64,000 bases of DNA from contig NC_083582.1 of NCBI RefSeq assembly GCF_027579695.1, positions 7,615,878 to 7,679,877 of the forward strand, written 5' to 3'. The translations under genes and the position numbers were made by a program. The notes beneath the pieces are model-generated. The model did not search any database, was not told the DNA's origin, and saw nothing but the letters and a program-made list of their open reading frames with translations. This document shows positions 39,848 through 49,636 of the stretch, in pieces (the first letter of the stretch is position 1; every line of letters starts with the position of its first letter). This DNA comes from Neoarius graeffei (lineage: Eukaryota; Chordata; Actinopteri; Siluriformes; Ariidae).

Positions 39848-40600
39848 GGCGGCACGGTGGTGTGGTGGTTAGCACTGTCGCCTCACAGCAAGAAGGTCCG
39901 GGTTCGAGCCCCGTGGCCGGCGAGGGCCTTTCTGTGCGGAGTTTGCATGTTCTCCCCGTGTCCGTGTGGGTTTCCTCCGGGTGCTCCGGTTTCCCCCACA
40001 GTCCAAAGACATGCAGGTTAGGTTAACTGGTGACTCTAAATTGAGCGTAGGTGTGAATGTGAATGGTTGTCTGTGTCTATGTGTCAGCCCTGTGATGACC
40101 TGGCGACTTGTCCAGGGTGTACCCCGCCTTTCGCCCGTAGTCAGCTGGGATAGGCTCCAGCTTGCCTGCGACCCTGTAGAACAGGATAAAGCGGCTACAC
40201 GCTGCAAAAAAATTATCTCTTGTTGAGAGAAAATATCTTTAATATGGGTGAATTTATCTATTATTTCTTATTAGAAGTTTACTAGAACTCAAATATAAGA
40301 TTATTTAGCTTACTTTGAGACGCTTTTACTAATTTCAAGCCTTAAATTTTCTTATTCTATTGGCAGATAATTTTGCTCATTTTAAGCATTCAATTCTAGA
40401 AAGAAGCAAAATTATCTGCCAATAGAATAAGAAAATTTAAGGCTTGAAATTAGTAAAAGCGTCTCAATGTAAGCTAAATAATCTTATATTTGAGTTCTAG
40501 TAAACTTCTAATAAGAAATAATAGATAAATTCACCCATATTAAAGATATTTTCTCTCAACAAGAGATCATTTTTTGCAGTGCAGATAATGAGATGAGATG
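39848..40600 (+). mobile_element. tRNA-derived SINE copy 6, split by a long hairpin element
   Basis: The SINE head and body run 39848-40198 and the GATAATGAGATGAG tail resumes at 40581. The palindromic element at 40199-40580 separates them. The left flank is LINE 3' end and the right flank L1; no target duplication is seen. Confidence 0.85.
40199..40580. mobile_element. Foldback element with ~180-bp near-perfect arms
   Basis: Left arm (40205-40385) and right arm (40395-40575) are reverse complements with only a few mismatches, separated by about 10-20 bp around TTTTAAGCATTCAATTCTAG. The termini are CACGCTGCAAAAAA and TTTTTTGCAGTG. It would form a very stable hairpin as RNA or single-stranded DNA. 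Possible target bases TA/CA are ambiguous. Confidence 0.85.
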
Positions 40601-40763
40601 AGAGTGTATAAAGCTTTCATCACAATCAAGCACAGCCAAAATTTCACATTTAGAAATATTTAATCTTAGACCAGAAGCCTCAGAGAATTGCTCAGCTAGA
40701 GACAAAGCATACACCAACTGTGACCTATCATACAAAAATAAAAATAAAGTTGCATCATCCGCC
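40601..40763 (-). pseudogene. L1-like reverse transcriptase palm fragment
   Basis: The minus strand reads ADDATLFLFLYDRSQLVYA then LSLAEQFSEASGLRLNISKC, the conserved block after the L1 RT catalytic ADD. The preceding bases (MMEIAQL) lie at 46580-46605, on the other side of two LINE insertions. The continuation is at 30690 and below. Confidence 0.85.
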
Positions 40764-41276
40764 ATATCCTCGTAATTGGTTTACGGGAAGATTTTTATTT
40801 GGTTATCCTCGTAATTGGTTTACGGGAAGATTTTTGTTTGGTTATGTGGTTTAGCATTCTACACAAACTCTAGACAATTTGGCCAGAGTTTCTCTAAGCT
40901 CCGGTGAGGTGGGACGAGGGCTGATAGGGCATGCCCGCCCTCTGAGCACCAATACACGTCAAGAAGAGCAAGGATTAACTCAAGCATACATCTCTTAATA
41001 TTGTTAAAGAACACTAGAATTCTTCTGTGACCTTGTGTCTCACTGTGTATTGTACTGTTGTGATAACACATTGCTCGAGACATAATATTGATATCTTTTT
41101 GAACATTCTATCAGGACGTGACCTGCTCAAGGTCTGACTACAGGCTCAGTTTTGATTTATTCTCATGCAGGCATTTGCAACGATTAATATCCCTTGAGAT
41201 CACACCTCAGCCCGGTAGATGGCGGTAATACACATCGATTGTTAACCGCCAATAAATCGACAGAAGAAGAAGAAGA
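40764..41276 (+). mobile_element. 5'-truncated I/Nimb-like LINE (3' UTR only)
   Basis: Two units of a 38-bp repeat followed by about 430 bp of 3' UTR and a (GAA)n-type tail (AATAAATCGACAGAAGAAGAAG). Flanked by CATCATCCGCC (40753-40763, 41277-41287). The same 3' UTR ends the longer LINE at 41288-46569. Confidence 0.85.
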
Positions 41277-41294
41277 CATCATCCGCCAGAAAGG

Positions 41295-41554
41295 ATGATA
41301 ACTAAGAGGTTAGTATACGAGATTGAAAAAAGAAGTCTTTTCTCTCCACATCAAAGTGGGTTTAGAAATGGCCGTACTACTATGGATCCAATAATCTGCC
41401 TAGAAAATGAAATTAGGAAAGCTCAAGCAAATAAGGAGTCAGTCTTGGCAACATTCTTTGATATTGAAAAAGCATATGATATGCTCTGGAAAGAGGGTCT
41501 TTTACTTAAATTGAATAAAATGGGAATAGAAGGCAAAATGTTCAATTGGATTAG
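41295..41554 (+). pseudogene. I/Nimb LINE RT, first part
   Basis: The frame reads RLVYEIEKRSLFSPHQSGFR, then NGRTTMDPIICLENEIRKA and FFDIEKAYDMLWKEGLLLKL, the RT fingers/palm region with the first catalytic Asp (FFDIEKAYD). It is interrupted by the MITE at 41555; an aligned continuation starts at 41775. Confidence 0.88.
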
Positions 41555-41774
41555 CCCTTTGGTGACTGACCCCTTGAAAATGGTTCCTCCAGGAACAATG
41601 ACGCTTCAGTTGTCAAGACAACGGAAAAACTAAAATACAAGAGCATTTTGTTTTGTGCACAAGAGCATTGTGACGTATCTTTCTGTTTTTGTATTTTAGT
41701 TTTTCCGTTGTCTTGACAACTGAAAAGTCATCGTTCCTGGAGGAACCATTTTTAAGGGGTCAGTCACCAAAGGG
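41555..41774. mobile_element. piggyBac-like MITE (220 bp, TTAG flanks)
   Basis: CCCTTTGGTGACTGACCCC and its complement form the ends, with further inverted sequence inside. The flanks are TTAG on both sides (41551-41554, 41775-41778). CCCTTT termini and a 4-bp TTAN duplication resemble piggyBac, whose duplication is normally TTAA. Confidence 0.65.
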
Positions 41775-43511
41775 TTAGAGATTTTTTAAGGAATAGAACC
41801 ATAGAGGTAAGAGTTGGAGCGAGCCACTCAAAAATCTACGCTATAGAAAATGGTACCCCACAGGGTAGCGTCTGCAGCCCAATTCTATTTAATATAATAA
41901 TTAATGATGTTTTTAACAATATTGATTCCAGAATCAGTAGAGCACTTTATGCAGATGATGGAGCACTGTGGGTGAGAGGCCGAAATTCTGATAGTCTGAG
42001 GAACAGAATGCAAATAGCTATAAACGAGGTTGAAAGATGGTCACATGAGTGGGGGTTTCATTTATCTGTTGAAAAGACACAAGTTATATGTTTCTCAAAA
42101 AAAAGGGTTAACCCTACAGTGGACCTCAGGTTGTATTGGCAGCCACTCAAGCAAACGGATAATTTAAGATACCTTGGTGTACGGTTCGATAACAAACTTT
42201 CGTTTAAAAATCATATTCAAAAGGTTATAGACAAATGTAAAAAGGGAATTAATATTCTGAAATGCTTAGCAGGGAATGACTGGGGGGCATCAAGCACATC
42301 CTTGAAAAGAATTTATAGTGCCCTAATCCGACCAGTATTGGATTATGGATGTATAGCATATAATTCAGCAGCCAAGACTTCCTTGTTAGAGCTAAACAAG
42401 ATACAAGCCAAAGCCCTCCGTATATGCTGTGGTGCCTTCAGGACCTCTCCAGTCCCAGCACTTCAGGTGGAAGTAGGGGAGATGCCACTGGGCCTCAGGC
42501 GACTGAAATTATCAGTATCATATTGGCTAAACCTACAGGGTCATGAAGATAATCACCCAACCAAACAGGTACTAAGGGAATGCTGGGAGTATGGTCGACC
42601 CGTACGCAGTTTTGGGTGGGATGGTAATCAGCAGGCAGATCAATTGGGGATCAGTGACATTCCTCTTTGCAAAACAATTACAAGGTCAATCATTCCCCCT
42701 TGGTTATTTTATTTCCCTATTGTAAATTTGAAAACTAAGCAGATGGCAAACCAGAATGTACAGCAGTATTTAGAAGTAATGTATGATGACACGACACAGA
42801 TATATACAGATGCTTCCAAAGACGAAACTGGTAAGACAGGAGCAGCAGTATTCATCCCCAGCTACAATATAAGTATTGGGAAAAGGACGTCAGATCACTT
42901 GTTAATTTTTTCAGCAGAAATGATGGCTATTATACTGGCCATGCAGTGGGTGGAGGAGGTGAAGCCTAGTAAAGCAGTTATTTGCTCAGATTCTATGTCT
43001 TCCTTAAATAGTATCCAGAGTGGGAAATCTACATGCCGACAAGATCTCTTAGATGAAATTAACCATCTCGTATTTAAGATTAATCAACATAAAACTTTTA
43101 CTCAGTTCACATGGGTTCCAGCTCATAAGGGGGTTGAGGGTAATGAGAAAGTGGATAAAATGGCCAAAGAGGCCATCAAGGCAAATGAGGTTGAGTTAGA
43201 AGTCCCATTAAGCAAGGCAGAAATTAAAGTAATAATTAAAGACAACATCAACAAAATGTGGCAGGACAGATGGAATACAGAGGAGAAAGGAAGGCATCTA
43301 TATAATTTACAAAAGGAGGTGGTGTTTAGAAGGGGTGGTGAACTGAAACGACAGGAGGAGGTTTGGTTGACGAGGCTGAGGATAGGACACACAAGTCTAA
43401 ATAGTGGGTTGTATACAATAGGGAAACATCATTCTGGGGCCTGTGCACACTGTGGAGAAGTAGAAAAGGTTGAGCATGTTCTTATACACTGTACACAGTA
43501 TTCCAGTGAAA
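41775..43511 (+). pseudogene. I/Nimb LINE RT (second part) and RNase H
   Basis: The RT continues with GTPQGSVCSPILFNI (from about 41850), the catalytic YADDGALW (41948), LSVEKTQVICFSKK and YLGVRFDNKLSFKNHIQKVI. The RNase H has IYTDASKD (42804), SAEMMAIILAM, CSDSMSSLNSI and WVPAHKGVEGNEKVDKMAKE, giving the Asp-Glu-Asp-Asp set. A Cys-rich tail (CAHCGEVEKVEHVLIHC) follows. The frame from 41972 to 43511 has no stop. An RNase H after RT is typical of the I/Nimb group. It is broken by the Harbinger element at 43512. Confidence 0.9.
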
Positions 43512-44768
43512 TGCCGCTTTTCCACTACAAACGCGGCTGAGCCGTGCCGTGCTGAGTCGAGCTGAGTCGAGCTGAGTGGGGCTGTTGGAGTTGCATTTCG
43601 ACTACAACCGCGCTGAACCGTGCTGGCTGGAAGTGGGTGGACACATTGGGTGGAGTTAGCGAAAGTGGGTGGACGTCACGTGATGTCGTTAAGCAGCGCA
43701 AACAGTGACATCAGTGACAGTGGCGGAACAAGTCAGAGCCGGGCCGGGGGCGGGGCAAATGACCGGGCCCTTTATTAAAGCTTATCATAACATCATTTTA
43801 GGCTACAAAATGTCCGCAACTGCGGTGTTTACCAATTTCAACACTACCGGGTGCAACTATGTTATTTAGTACATCAAGTCCTTCAAACGAACATGTAACT
43901 CAGAAACAAAAAACATTAGGATACTGTACATGGCTCATAATAAAACATCAATAGCCTATACTGCGCACATTATTTGAAGGGCATACGAATGAGCGCTCAG
44001 AGGTTGCAACGGTGACAGGAAGAGTCAGAAATAAAAGGAGGGCGGTGCAAACCTCACTGAATGCACTGTGTTTACCAATTTCAACACTACGGGGTGCAAC
44101 TATGTTATTTTGTACATTAAGTCCTTCAGACAAACATGTAACTCAGAAACAAAAAAACATTAGGTGACATACTGTACATGGCTCATAATAAAACATCAAT
44201 AGCCTACTGCGCGCATTATTTGAAGGGCATACGACGAGCCTTGCGCTCCGCGAACTCATCCACGATGCTCTGTATGTCACTGATTCAGTGATCTTTTAAG
44301 CGGTAGTCTCACAACCCAAATAGTAAACAATAAACATGGAGGACATGGAGTCGTTAGTGTTGCTGGTCTTGGTGCTGTGGCTTGTTGTCACCGACAACGC
44401 CAACAGATACTGGCAAGAGCGTATAGATGAGGCGAGGCGCATAAGGCTTCAGAAATTCTCGTAATTCGTAATTATTATTCTTCCGGGTTTGCGGTGTTTA
44501 CAGATCCCAGCGCGCTCGCGGGGCGTGTGTGGGCATGTGAGGACACGCCTCCTCACCAATCAGTGCACAGGGGAGTGTCTGCTCACGCCCCCAGCCTCAC
44601 TCGGCTCGGTTTGGCTCGCTTCAGCCCCACTCCAAAACGGTGCGAGTTTTAGGGGCTAAGCAGGGCTGAAGCGAGCTGAGTCGTGCTGGTTTTTGGTAGT
44701 CGAAACGCGAGCCGTATCGGGCTGAAGTGAGCTGAAGTGAGCTGAAAAAGGGTAGTGGAAAAGGGCCA
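43512..44768. mobile_element. PIF/Harbinger-like element with partial internal duplication
   Basis: Ends TGCCGCTTTTCCACTAC and GTAGTGGAAAAGGGCCA, flanked by AAA on both sides (43509-43511, 44769-44771). GCTGAG-type short words fill the subterminal regions. The interior contains a direct duplication of about 240 bp (43833 and 44076) carrying a hAT scrap, and a 42-codon ORF at 44336-44464 (MEDMESLVLLVLVLW...) resembling the N-terminus of fish Harbinger transposases. Confidence 0.75.
43990..44060 (-). pseudogene. hAT dimerisation-domain scrap
   Basis: The minus strand reads ALLLFLTLPVTVATSERSF, the conserved start of the hAT C-terminal dimerisation domain. It is only about 20 residues and lies inside the Harbinger-like element. 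Confidence 0.6.
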
Positions 44769-44926
44769 AAAGAGAGAAGATGGGGAGAACATTAAGAAAA
44801 TCTGTAACTATAGACAACTTATTAAGTCAACCATTCACACAATCAGCAGTAACAGCTCTAACACAGTATTTAAAGGACACTCAACTAGCAACTAGAATTT
44901 AGGTTTTTTTAAAAATATATAATCAG

Positions 44927-45738
44927 TATCCTCGTAATTGGTTTACGGGAAGATTTTGTTTGGTTATCCTCGTAATTGGTTTACGGGAAGATTTTGTTTG
45001 GTTATCCTCGTAATTGGTTTACGGGAAGATTTTGTTTGGTTATCCTCGTAATTGGTTTACGGGAAGATTTTGTTTGGTTATCCTCGTAATTGGTTTACGG
45101 GAAGATTTTTGTTTGGTTATCCTCGTAATTGGTTTAAGGGAAGACTTTTGTTTGGTTATCCTCGTAATTGGTTTACGGGAAGATTTTGTTTGGTTATCCT
45201 CGTAATTGGTTTACGGGAAGATTTTGTTTGGTTATCCTCGTAATTGGTTTACGGGAAGATTTTGTTTGGTTATCCTCGTAATTGGTTTACGGGAAGATTT
45301 TGTTTGGTTATCCTCGTAATTGGTTTACGGGAAGATTTTTGTTTGGTTATCCTCGTAATTGGTTTAAGGGAAGACTTTTGTTTGGTTATCCTCGCAACTG
45401 GTTTACGGGAAGATTTTTTGTTTGGTTATCCTCGTAATTGGTTTAAGGGAAGACTTTTGTTTGGTTATCCTCGTAATTGGTTTACGGGAAGACTTTTGTT
45501 TGGTTATCCTCGTAATTGGTTTACGGGAAGACTTTTGTTTGGTTATCCTCGTAATTGGTTTAAGGGAAGACTTTTGTTTGGTTATCCTCGTAATTGGTTT
45601 AAGGGAAGACTTTTGTTTGGTTATCCTCGTAATTGGTTTACGGGAAGACTTTTGTTTGGTTATCCTCGTAATTGGTTTACGGGAAGATTTTGTTTGGTTA
45701 TCCTCGTAATTGGTTTACGGGAAGATTTTGTTTGGTTC
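44927..45738. repeat. 38-bp VNTR in LINE 3' UTR (about 21 units)
   Basis: The unit is TATCCTCGTAATTGGTTTAC followed by GGGAAGATTTTGTTTGGT, with C/A (TTTACGG/TTTAAGG) and T-run length variants. The 5'-truncated LINE at 40764 has only two units. Open frames across this block (LFGYPRNWF repeats) are a result of the repeat, not a gene. Confidence 0.95.
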
Positions 45739-46051
45739 ATGGGACAATTTGGCTGGAGTTTCTCTAAGCTCCGGTGAGGTGGGACGAGGGCTGATAGGGC
45801 ATGCCCGCCCTCTGAGCGCCAATACACGTCAAGAAGAGCAAAGATTAACTCGAGCATACATCTCTTAATATTGTTAATATTCTACTCCATTCTATTTTAC
45901 TATTTCAGCGAGAAGGCTAGAATTCTTCTGTGACCTTGTGTCTCACTGTGTATTGTACTGTTGTGATAACACATTGCTCGAGACATAATATTGATATCTT
46001 TTTGAACATTCTATCAGGACGTGACCTGCTCAAGGTCTGACTACAGGCTCA

Positions 46052-46428
46052 TCTCATCTCATCTCATTATCTCTAGCCGCTTTATCCTTCTACAGGGTCG
46101 CAGGCAAGCTGGAGCCTATCCCAGCTGACTACGGGCGAAAGGCGGGGTACACCCTGGACAAGTCGCCAGGTCATCACAGGGCTGACACATAGACACAGAC
46201 AACCATTCACACTCACATTCACACCTACGGTCAATTTAGAGTCACCAGTTAACCTAACCTGCATGTCTTTGGACTGTGGGGGAAACCGGAGCACCCGGAG
46301 GAAACCCACGCGGACACGGGGAGAACATGCAAACTCCGCACAGAAAGGCCCTCGCCGGCCCCGGGGCTCGAACCCGGACCTTCTTGCTGTGAGGCGACAG
46401 CGCTAACCACTACACCACCGTGCCGCCC
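46052..46428 (-). mobile_element. tRNA-derived SINE copy 7
   Basis: Flanked by the 12-bp duplication ACTACAGGCTCA (46040-46051, 46429-46440). Inserted into the 3' UTR of the long LINE; the uninterrupted version of the site is at about 41140 in the truncated LINE. Confidence 0.92.
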
Positions 46429-46579
46429 ACTACAGGCTCAGTTTTGAGTTATTCTCATGCAGGCATTTGCAACGATTAATATCCCTTGAGATCACACCTC
46501 AGCCCGGTAGATGGCGGTAATACACAGATTGTTAACCGCCAATAAATCGACAGAAGAAGAAGACGACGACATCATCCGC

Positions 46580-47215
46580 TAGCTGAGCAATCTCCATCAT
46601 AGACATCCTAGGATGTCAGATAAGAAACAAGTACAGAATTGTATGAACGAAAGAAAGATACAACGACTACACGCCAGGGGTTATACAATATACATACATA
46701 AACAAAGCAAAAACACACATTTACAATACAATATTAAACTTCGTACACAGTTTCACAGTCTTGATAGCTTTTGTGTTAAGTGAGGCAGAAATGGTATTAA
46801 TATAAATCTCTAGATCTTTAAAAAAAAATAAGTAAAGGATGGCTTAATTCTTATGACCTTGCACTTATGAATATGGAATTTAGCTAAAATAATTAAAGAA
46901 AATATTCCTCCTCCATTTCCTTACTATAAGTGGTAAAACCAAATAAAACATCTTGTAAACATAACTGAAAAGTATCACAGATATGGTCAATTATAAAACG
47001 ACAGATTTGACGCCAAAAGTCTTTTGAGAAGTCACAAAACCAAAAGAGATGAATGAGTGATTCTGAATGTGTATTACAAAAGGTACAATTGGTATTAATA
47101 TCTTTTCTGAACTTGGCTAAATAGGATTTCACCGGGTAACAACGATGCATGATTTTAAAAGAAACTTCTTTTACTTTATTAACTAGTAGAAATCTGCTGG
47201 GTAGCGTCCAAGATC
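46580..47215 (-). pseudogene. L1-like LINE 3' fragment plus RT edge
   Basis: 46580-46619 holds the RT bases preceding the ADD motif at 40763. From about 47215 down to 46620 is a separate L1 3' end: the frame of 47150-46893 reads MHRCYPVKSYLAKFRKDINT, CTFCNTHSESLIHLFWFC, the Cys/His motif of the L1 ORF2 C-terminus, followed by 3' UTR. Both are on the minus strand. Confidence 0.75.
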
Positions 47216-47229
47216 TCCATCACTGAAGC

Positions 47230-47358
47230 TGAAGCCTTCTCCCTCATTGCGTCATGCGACCTGACTGAGTCACTCGGCAGTGCGCATGCGCGAAAGTAAT
47301 TGGCTGGAAAATTACCAGAGCTAGCATCTCTGTTCCGGACCGAACGGCTCGCTTTTCT
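47230..47358 (+). promoter_or_regulatory. Possible orphan promoter and first exon
   Basis: This GC-richer block has TGACTGAGTCAC (AP-1-like), GTGCGCATGCGCG (NRF1-like, about 47281-47293), ATTGGCTGG (CCAAT-like) and ends CTTTTCTACAG|GTAAATG, which would be a good splice donor at 47361. The 58-bp minisatellite starts right after. I found no coding exon to pair it with. It may be the 5' end of a neighbouring gene read rightward, a captured promoter, or chance. Confidence 0.35.
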
Positions 47359-47897
47359 ACAGGTAAATGAGGTGTGAGTGGTTTTATTTGGTGAAGATGT
47401 TCTCCTGATGTTAGTCCTGTGTGAATGAGGTGTGAGTGGTTTTATTTGGTGAAGATGTTCTCCTGATGTTAGTCCTGTGTGAATGAGGTGTGAGTGGTTT
47501 TATTTGGTGAAGGTGTTCTCCTGATGTTAGTCCTGTGTGAATGAGGTGTGAGTGGTTTTATTTGGTGAAGATGTTCTCCTGATGTTAGTCCTGTGTGAAT
47601 GAGGTGTGAGTGGTTTTATTTGGTGAAGATGTTCTCCTGATGTTAGTCCTGTGTGAATGAGGTGTGAGTGGTTTTATTTGGTGAAGATGTTCTCCTGATG
47701 TTAGTCCTGTGTGAATGAGGTGTGAGTGGTTTTATTTGGTGAAGGTGTTCTCCTGATGTTAGTCCTGTGTGAATGAGGTGTGAGTGGTTTTATTTGGTGA
47801 AGGTGTTCTCCTGATGTTAGTCCTGTGTGAATGAGGTGTGAGTGGTTTTATTTGGTGAAGGTGTTCTCCTGATGTTAGTCCTGTGTGAATGAGGTGT
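47359..47897. repeat. 58-bp minisatellite (about 9 units)
   Basis: The unit begins GTGTGAATGAGGTGTGAGTG and ends CTGATGTTAGTCCT, with a fixed period of 58 bp. The only common variant is GAAGATG/GAAGGTG. Units are otherwise identical by eye, implying recent expansion. Confidence 0.95.
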
Positions 47898-47939
47898 GGA
47901 GTAAAGCCGGAGACTCAGAGATTTCGCATTGCGGTTGTG

Positions 47940-49300
47940 TGCAGTGTTTTCCTCAGAAAAAAAAAAATAACCAGCCCTAAACCAGCGCCCTCAGCATTCC
48001 GCCGGCTAAAATGTCTGATGTTGCGGTGTTTTTTAGGTTTTTGTTGCGATTTTCTCTTTTTGTGATTGACTGATAGGTTAAATATTAAGGCTACGTTCAC
48101 ACTGCAGGCTGAAGTGACTCAAATCCGATCTTTTCGCCCATATGTGACCTGTATCCGATCTTTTATTGACAATATGAACGACACAGATCCGATTTTTTCA
48201 AATCCGACCCAGGCTGTTTGGATATGTGGTCCTAATTCCGATTCCTATCCGCTCTTTTCATATGCGACTTCAGTCTGAACCGCCAGGTCGCATTCATCCG
48301 ACTTACACGTCATCAACAAGCCACAAACGTCACCATTCTGCGCTGAAGTAGGCGGCGGGTCTCTCAAAAAAAGTTACAACAACATGGCGCATAATCACGG
48401 GCGCAGACAGAGGGTGGGACGAGTCATATTTAAATTCACTTCGTTCGGTCCCCCCCACTTATAGGGAGGAAAAAACGTCTATGCTGTCTTTCTTTGCATA
48501 AGGCAAACCTCACGGAAAAATCAAAAGACTAATTACCATTCGGTTTATTGAGGTGCACAGCAGTGTATACATAGTTGCAACAACTCAGATAAAACAAAAC
48601 AAAGACTGATATTCGGTTGGTTGAGCTGCGCAGACTGCACAGGTTGCGAGCTCGAGCTTGGTTGCTATGGTTACTAACAATAAGTTTGACAGGCATATCG
48701 GGGTTGGGGTTGGTTTGCTGGCAGCTTTGTCCCCCCCAGTTTTTTGTCCCTCCCAGTTCAAAAAACGTATCTGCGCCCCTGCGCATGACATCAATGCGAG
48801 GGACGCTTCGGGCTGTGAAGGTTCTGAATCTTCTCAATGGAAGGACGCAGAGGTTAGGGAGCTGATTTCCATTTGGGGGGATGCAGCTATTCAAGCTAGA
48901 TTGGATGGGTCATACCGCAACCGGGCGGTTTTACTTCCGTAAACACTGGCCATGCTCACTGCGTGTGACGTCGTCGTATCCTGCAATGCGCATGCGGAAC
49001 ACTTTTAGGTCGCTTTTCGTTCATACTGAGGATCACATACAAGTCGCATATATTTGTTAATGTGAACGACCTCACAAAAAAATCGGATTTCACAAAAAAA
49101 TCGGAATTGAGCATTAAGCCTTGCAGTGTGAACGTAGCGTAAGTTATTACTGAAAAACTACTGAGTAAAAAAACAAAGGCACTGAGAAATGGTCCTATAA
49201 ACAACTTTACCAATATAAAAGATTACCAGGACTACAAAAATGCAGAAAAATAGGCTTTACTTATCCAAATGCACCGGTTGGTTCAAAAGTTAAGGTGCAT
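47940..49300. mobile_element. Fragment of the 2140-3768 hAT family, split by Harbinger copy 3
   Basis: 48006-48088 and 49140-49298 together match 2563-2880 of the hAT element at 2140-3768 (for example GTTATTACTGAAAAACTA and the ATAAAAGATTACCAGGAC block). Terminal repeats are missing. Confidence 0.75.
48089..49139. mobile_element. Non-autonomous PIF/Harbinger element, copy 3
   Basis: TAA duplications at 48086-48088 and 49140-49142. 1051 bp, with the nested hAT-like insert and a Myb/SANT remnant ending at 48942. Confidence 0.9.
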
Positions 49301-49573
49301 TCTCGAAGTCGGACATCCGGGTACTTTTGACGTCAGGTCACATGACCTTGGAGCCGCCATATTTAACTAGGGGAAAGCCTGGCTTTATTGTCTTAGCAAT
49401 AAAATGCCTAAAAGCTGTTGTGTTGTTGGCTGCACAGCCAGTGCAAACAAGAACCCAGCATTAAAGTTTCACATGTTGCCGTTAGGTGGGAAAAGACGTT
49501 TGCAGTGGCTGAGAGCCATAAATAGAAGCGAAATCAAGTCTGATGGATCTGTGACGTCACGCCGACTTCGAGA
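49301..49573. mobile_element. Mini ISL2EU-like element carrying half a THAP domain
   Basis: Inverted ends TCTCGAAGTCGG...CCGACTTCGAGA, flanked by AT on both sides. Only 273 bp, with most of the interior being the THAP frame below. Confidence 0.75.
49404..49573 (+). pseudogene. THAP zinc-finger N-terminal half
   Basis: The frame starts MPKSCCVVGCTASANKNPAL and continues KFHMLPLGGKRRLQWLRAIN. The C-x(n)-C pair and the FH.LP....R..W...I pattern are the first half of a C2CH THAP finger. The second zinc pair (C..H) and AVPTAF-type end are missing because the element ends. THAP proteins are the accessory ORF of ISL2EU-type transposons and the N-terminus of P-element-type transposases. Confidence 0.75.
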
Positions 49574-49636
49574 ATTTCAGCAAAGACAAAACTGACTAGA
49601 ATATAAACGGGTCAGCCAAGATCAGATGGACCTTAT

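Larger units (their letters stand above)
41288..46569 (+). mobile_element. I/Nimb-like LINE, 5'-truncated, with several nested insertions
   Basis: The LINE starts within RT, has a C-terminal RNase H, a 38-bp VNTR in the 3' UTR and a GAA-rich tail. Target duplications CATCATCCGC flank it (41277-41286, 46570-46579). Nested insertions are the piggyBac-like MITE 41555-41774, the Harbinger element 43512-44768 and the SINE 46052-46428. Confidence 0.85.

Noticed and set aside
44927-45738. Long ORFs of LFGYPRNWF repeats
   Set aside because: They arise because the 38-bp unit lacks stops in some frames; several frames are open at once, as expected for a VNTR.
40764-46569. The two similar 3' UTR blocks read as LTRs flanking a retroelement
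   Set aside because: The blocks end in GAA-rich tails and each is followed by the same target duplication, so they are the 3' ends of two separate LINE insertions.
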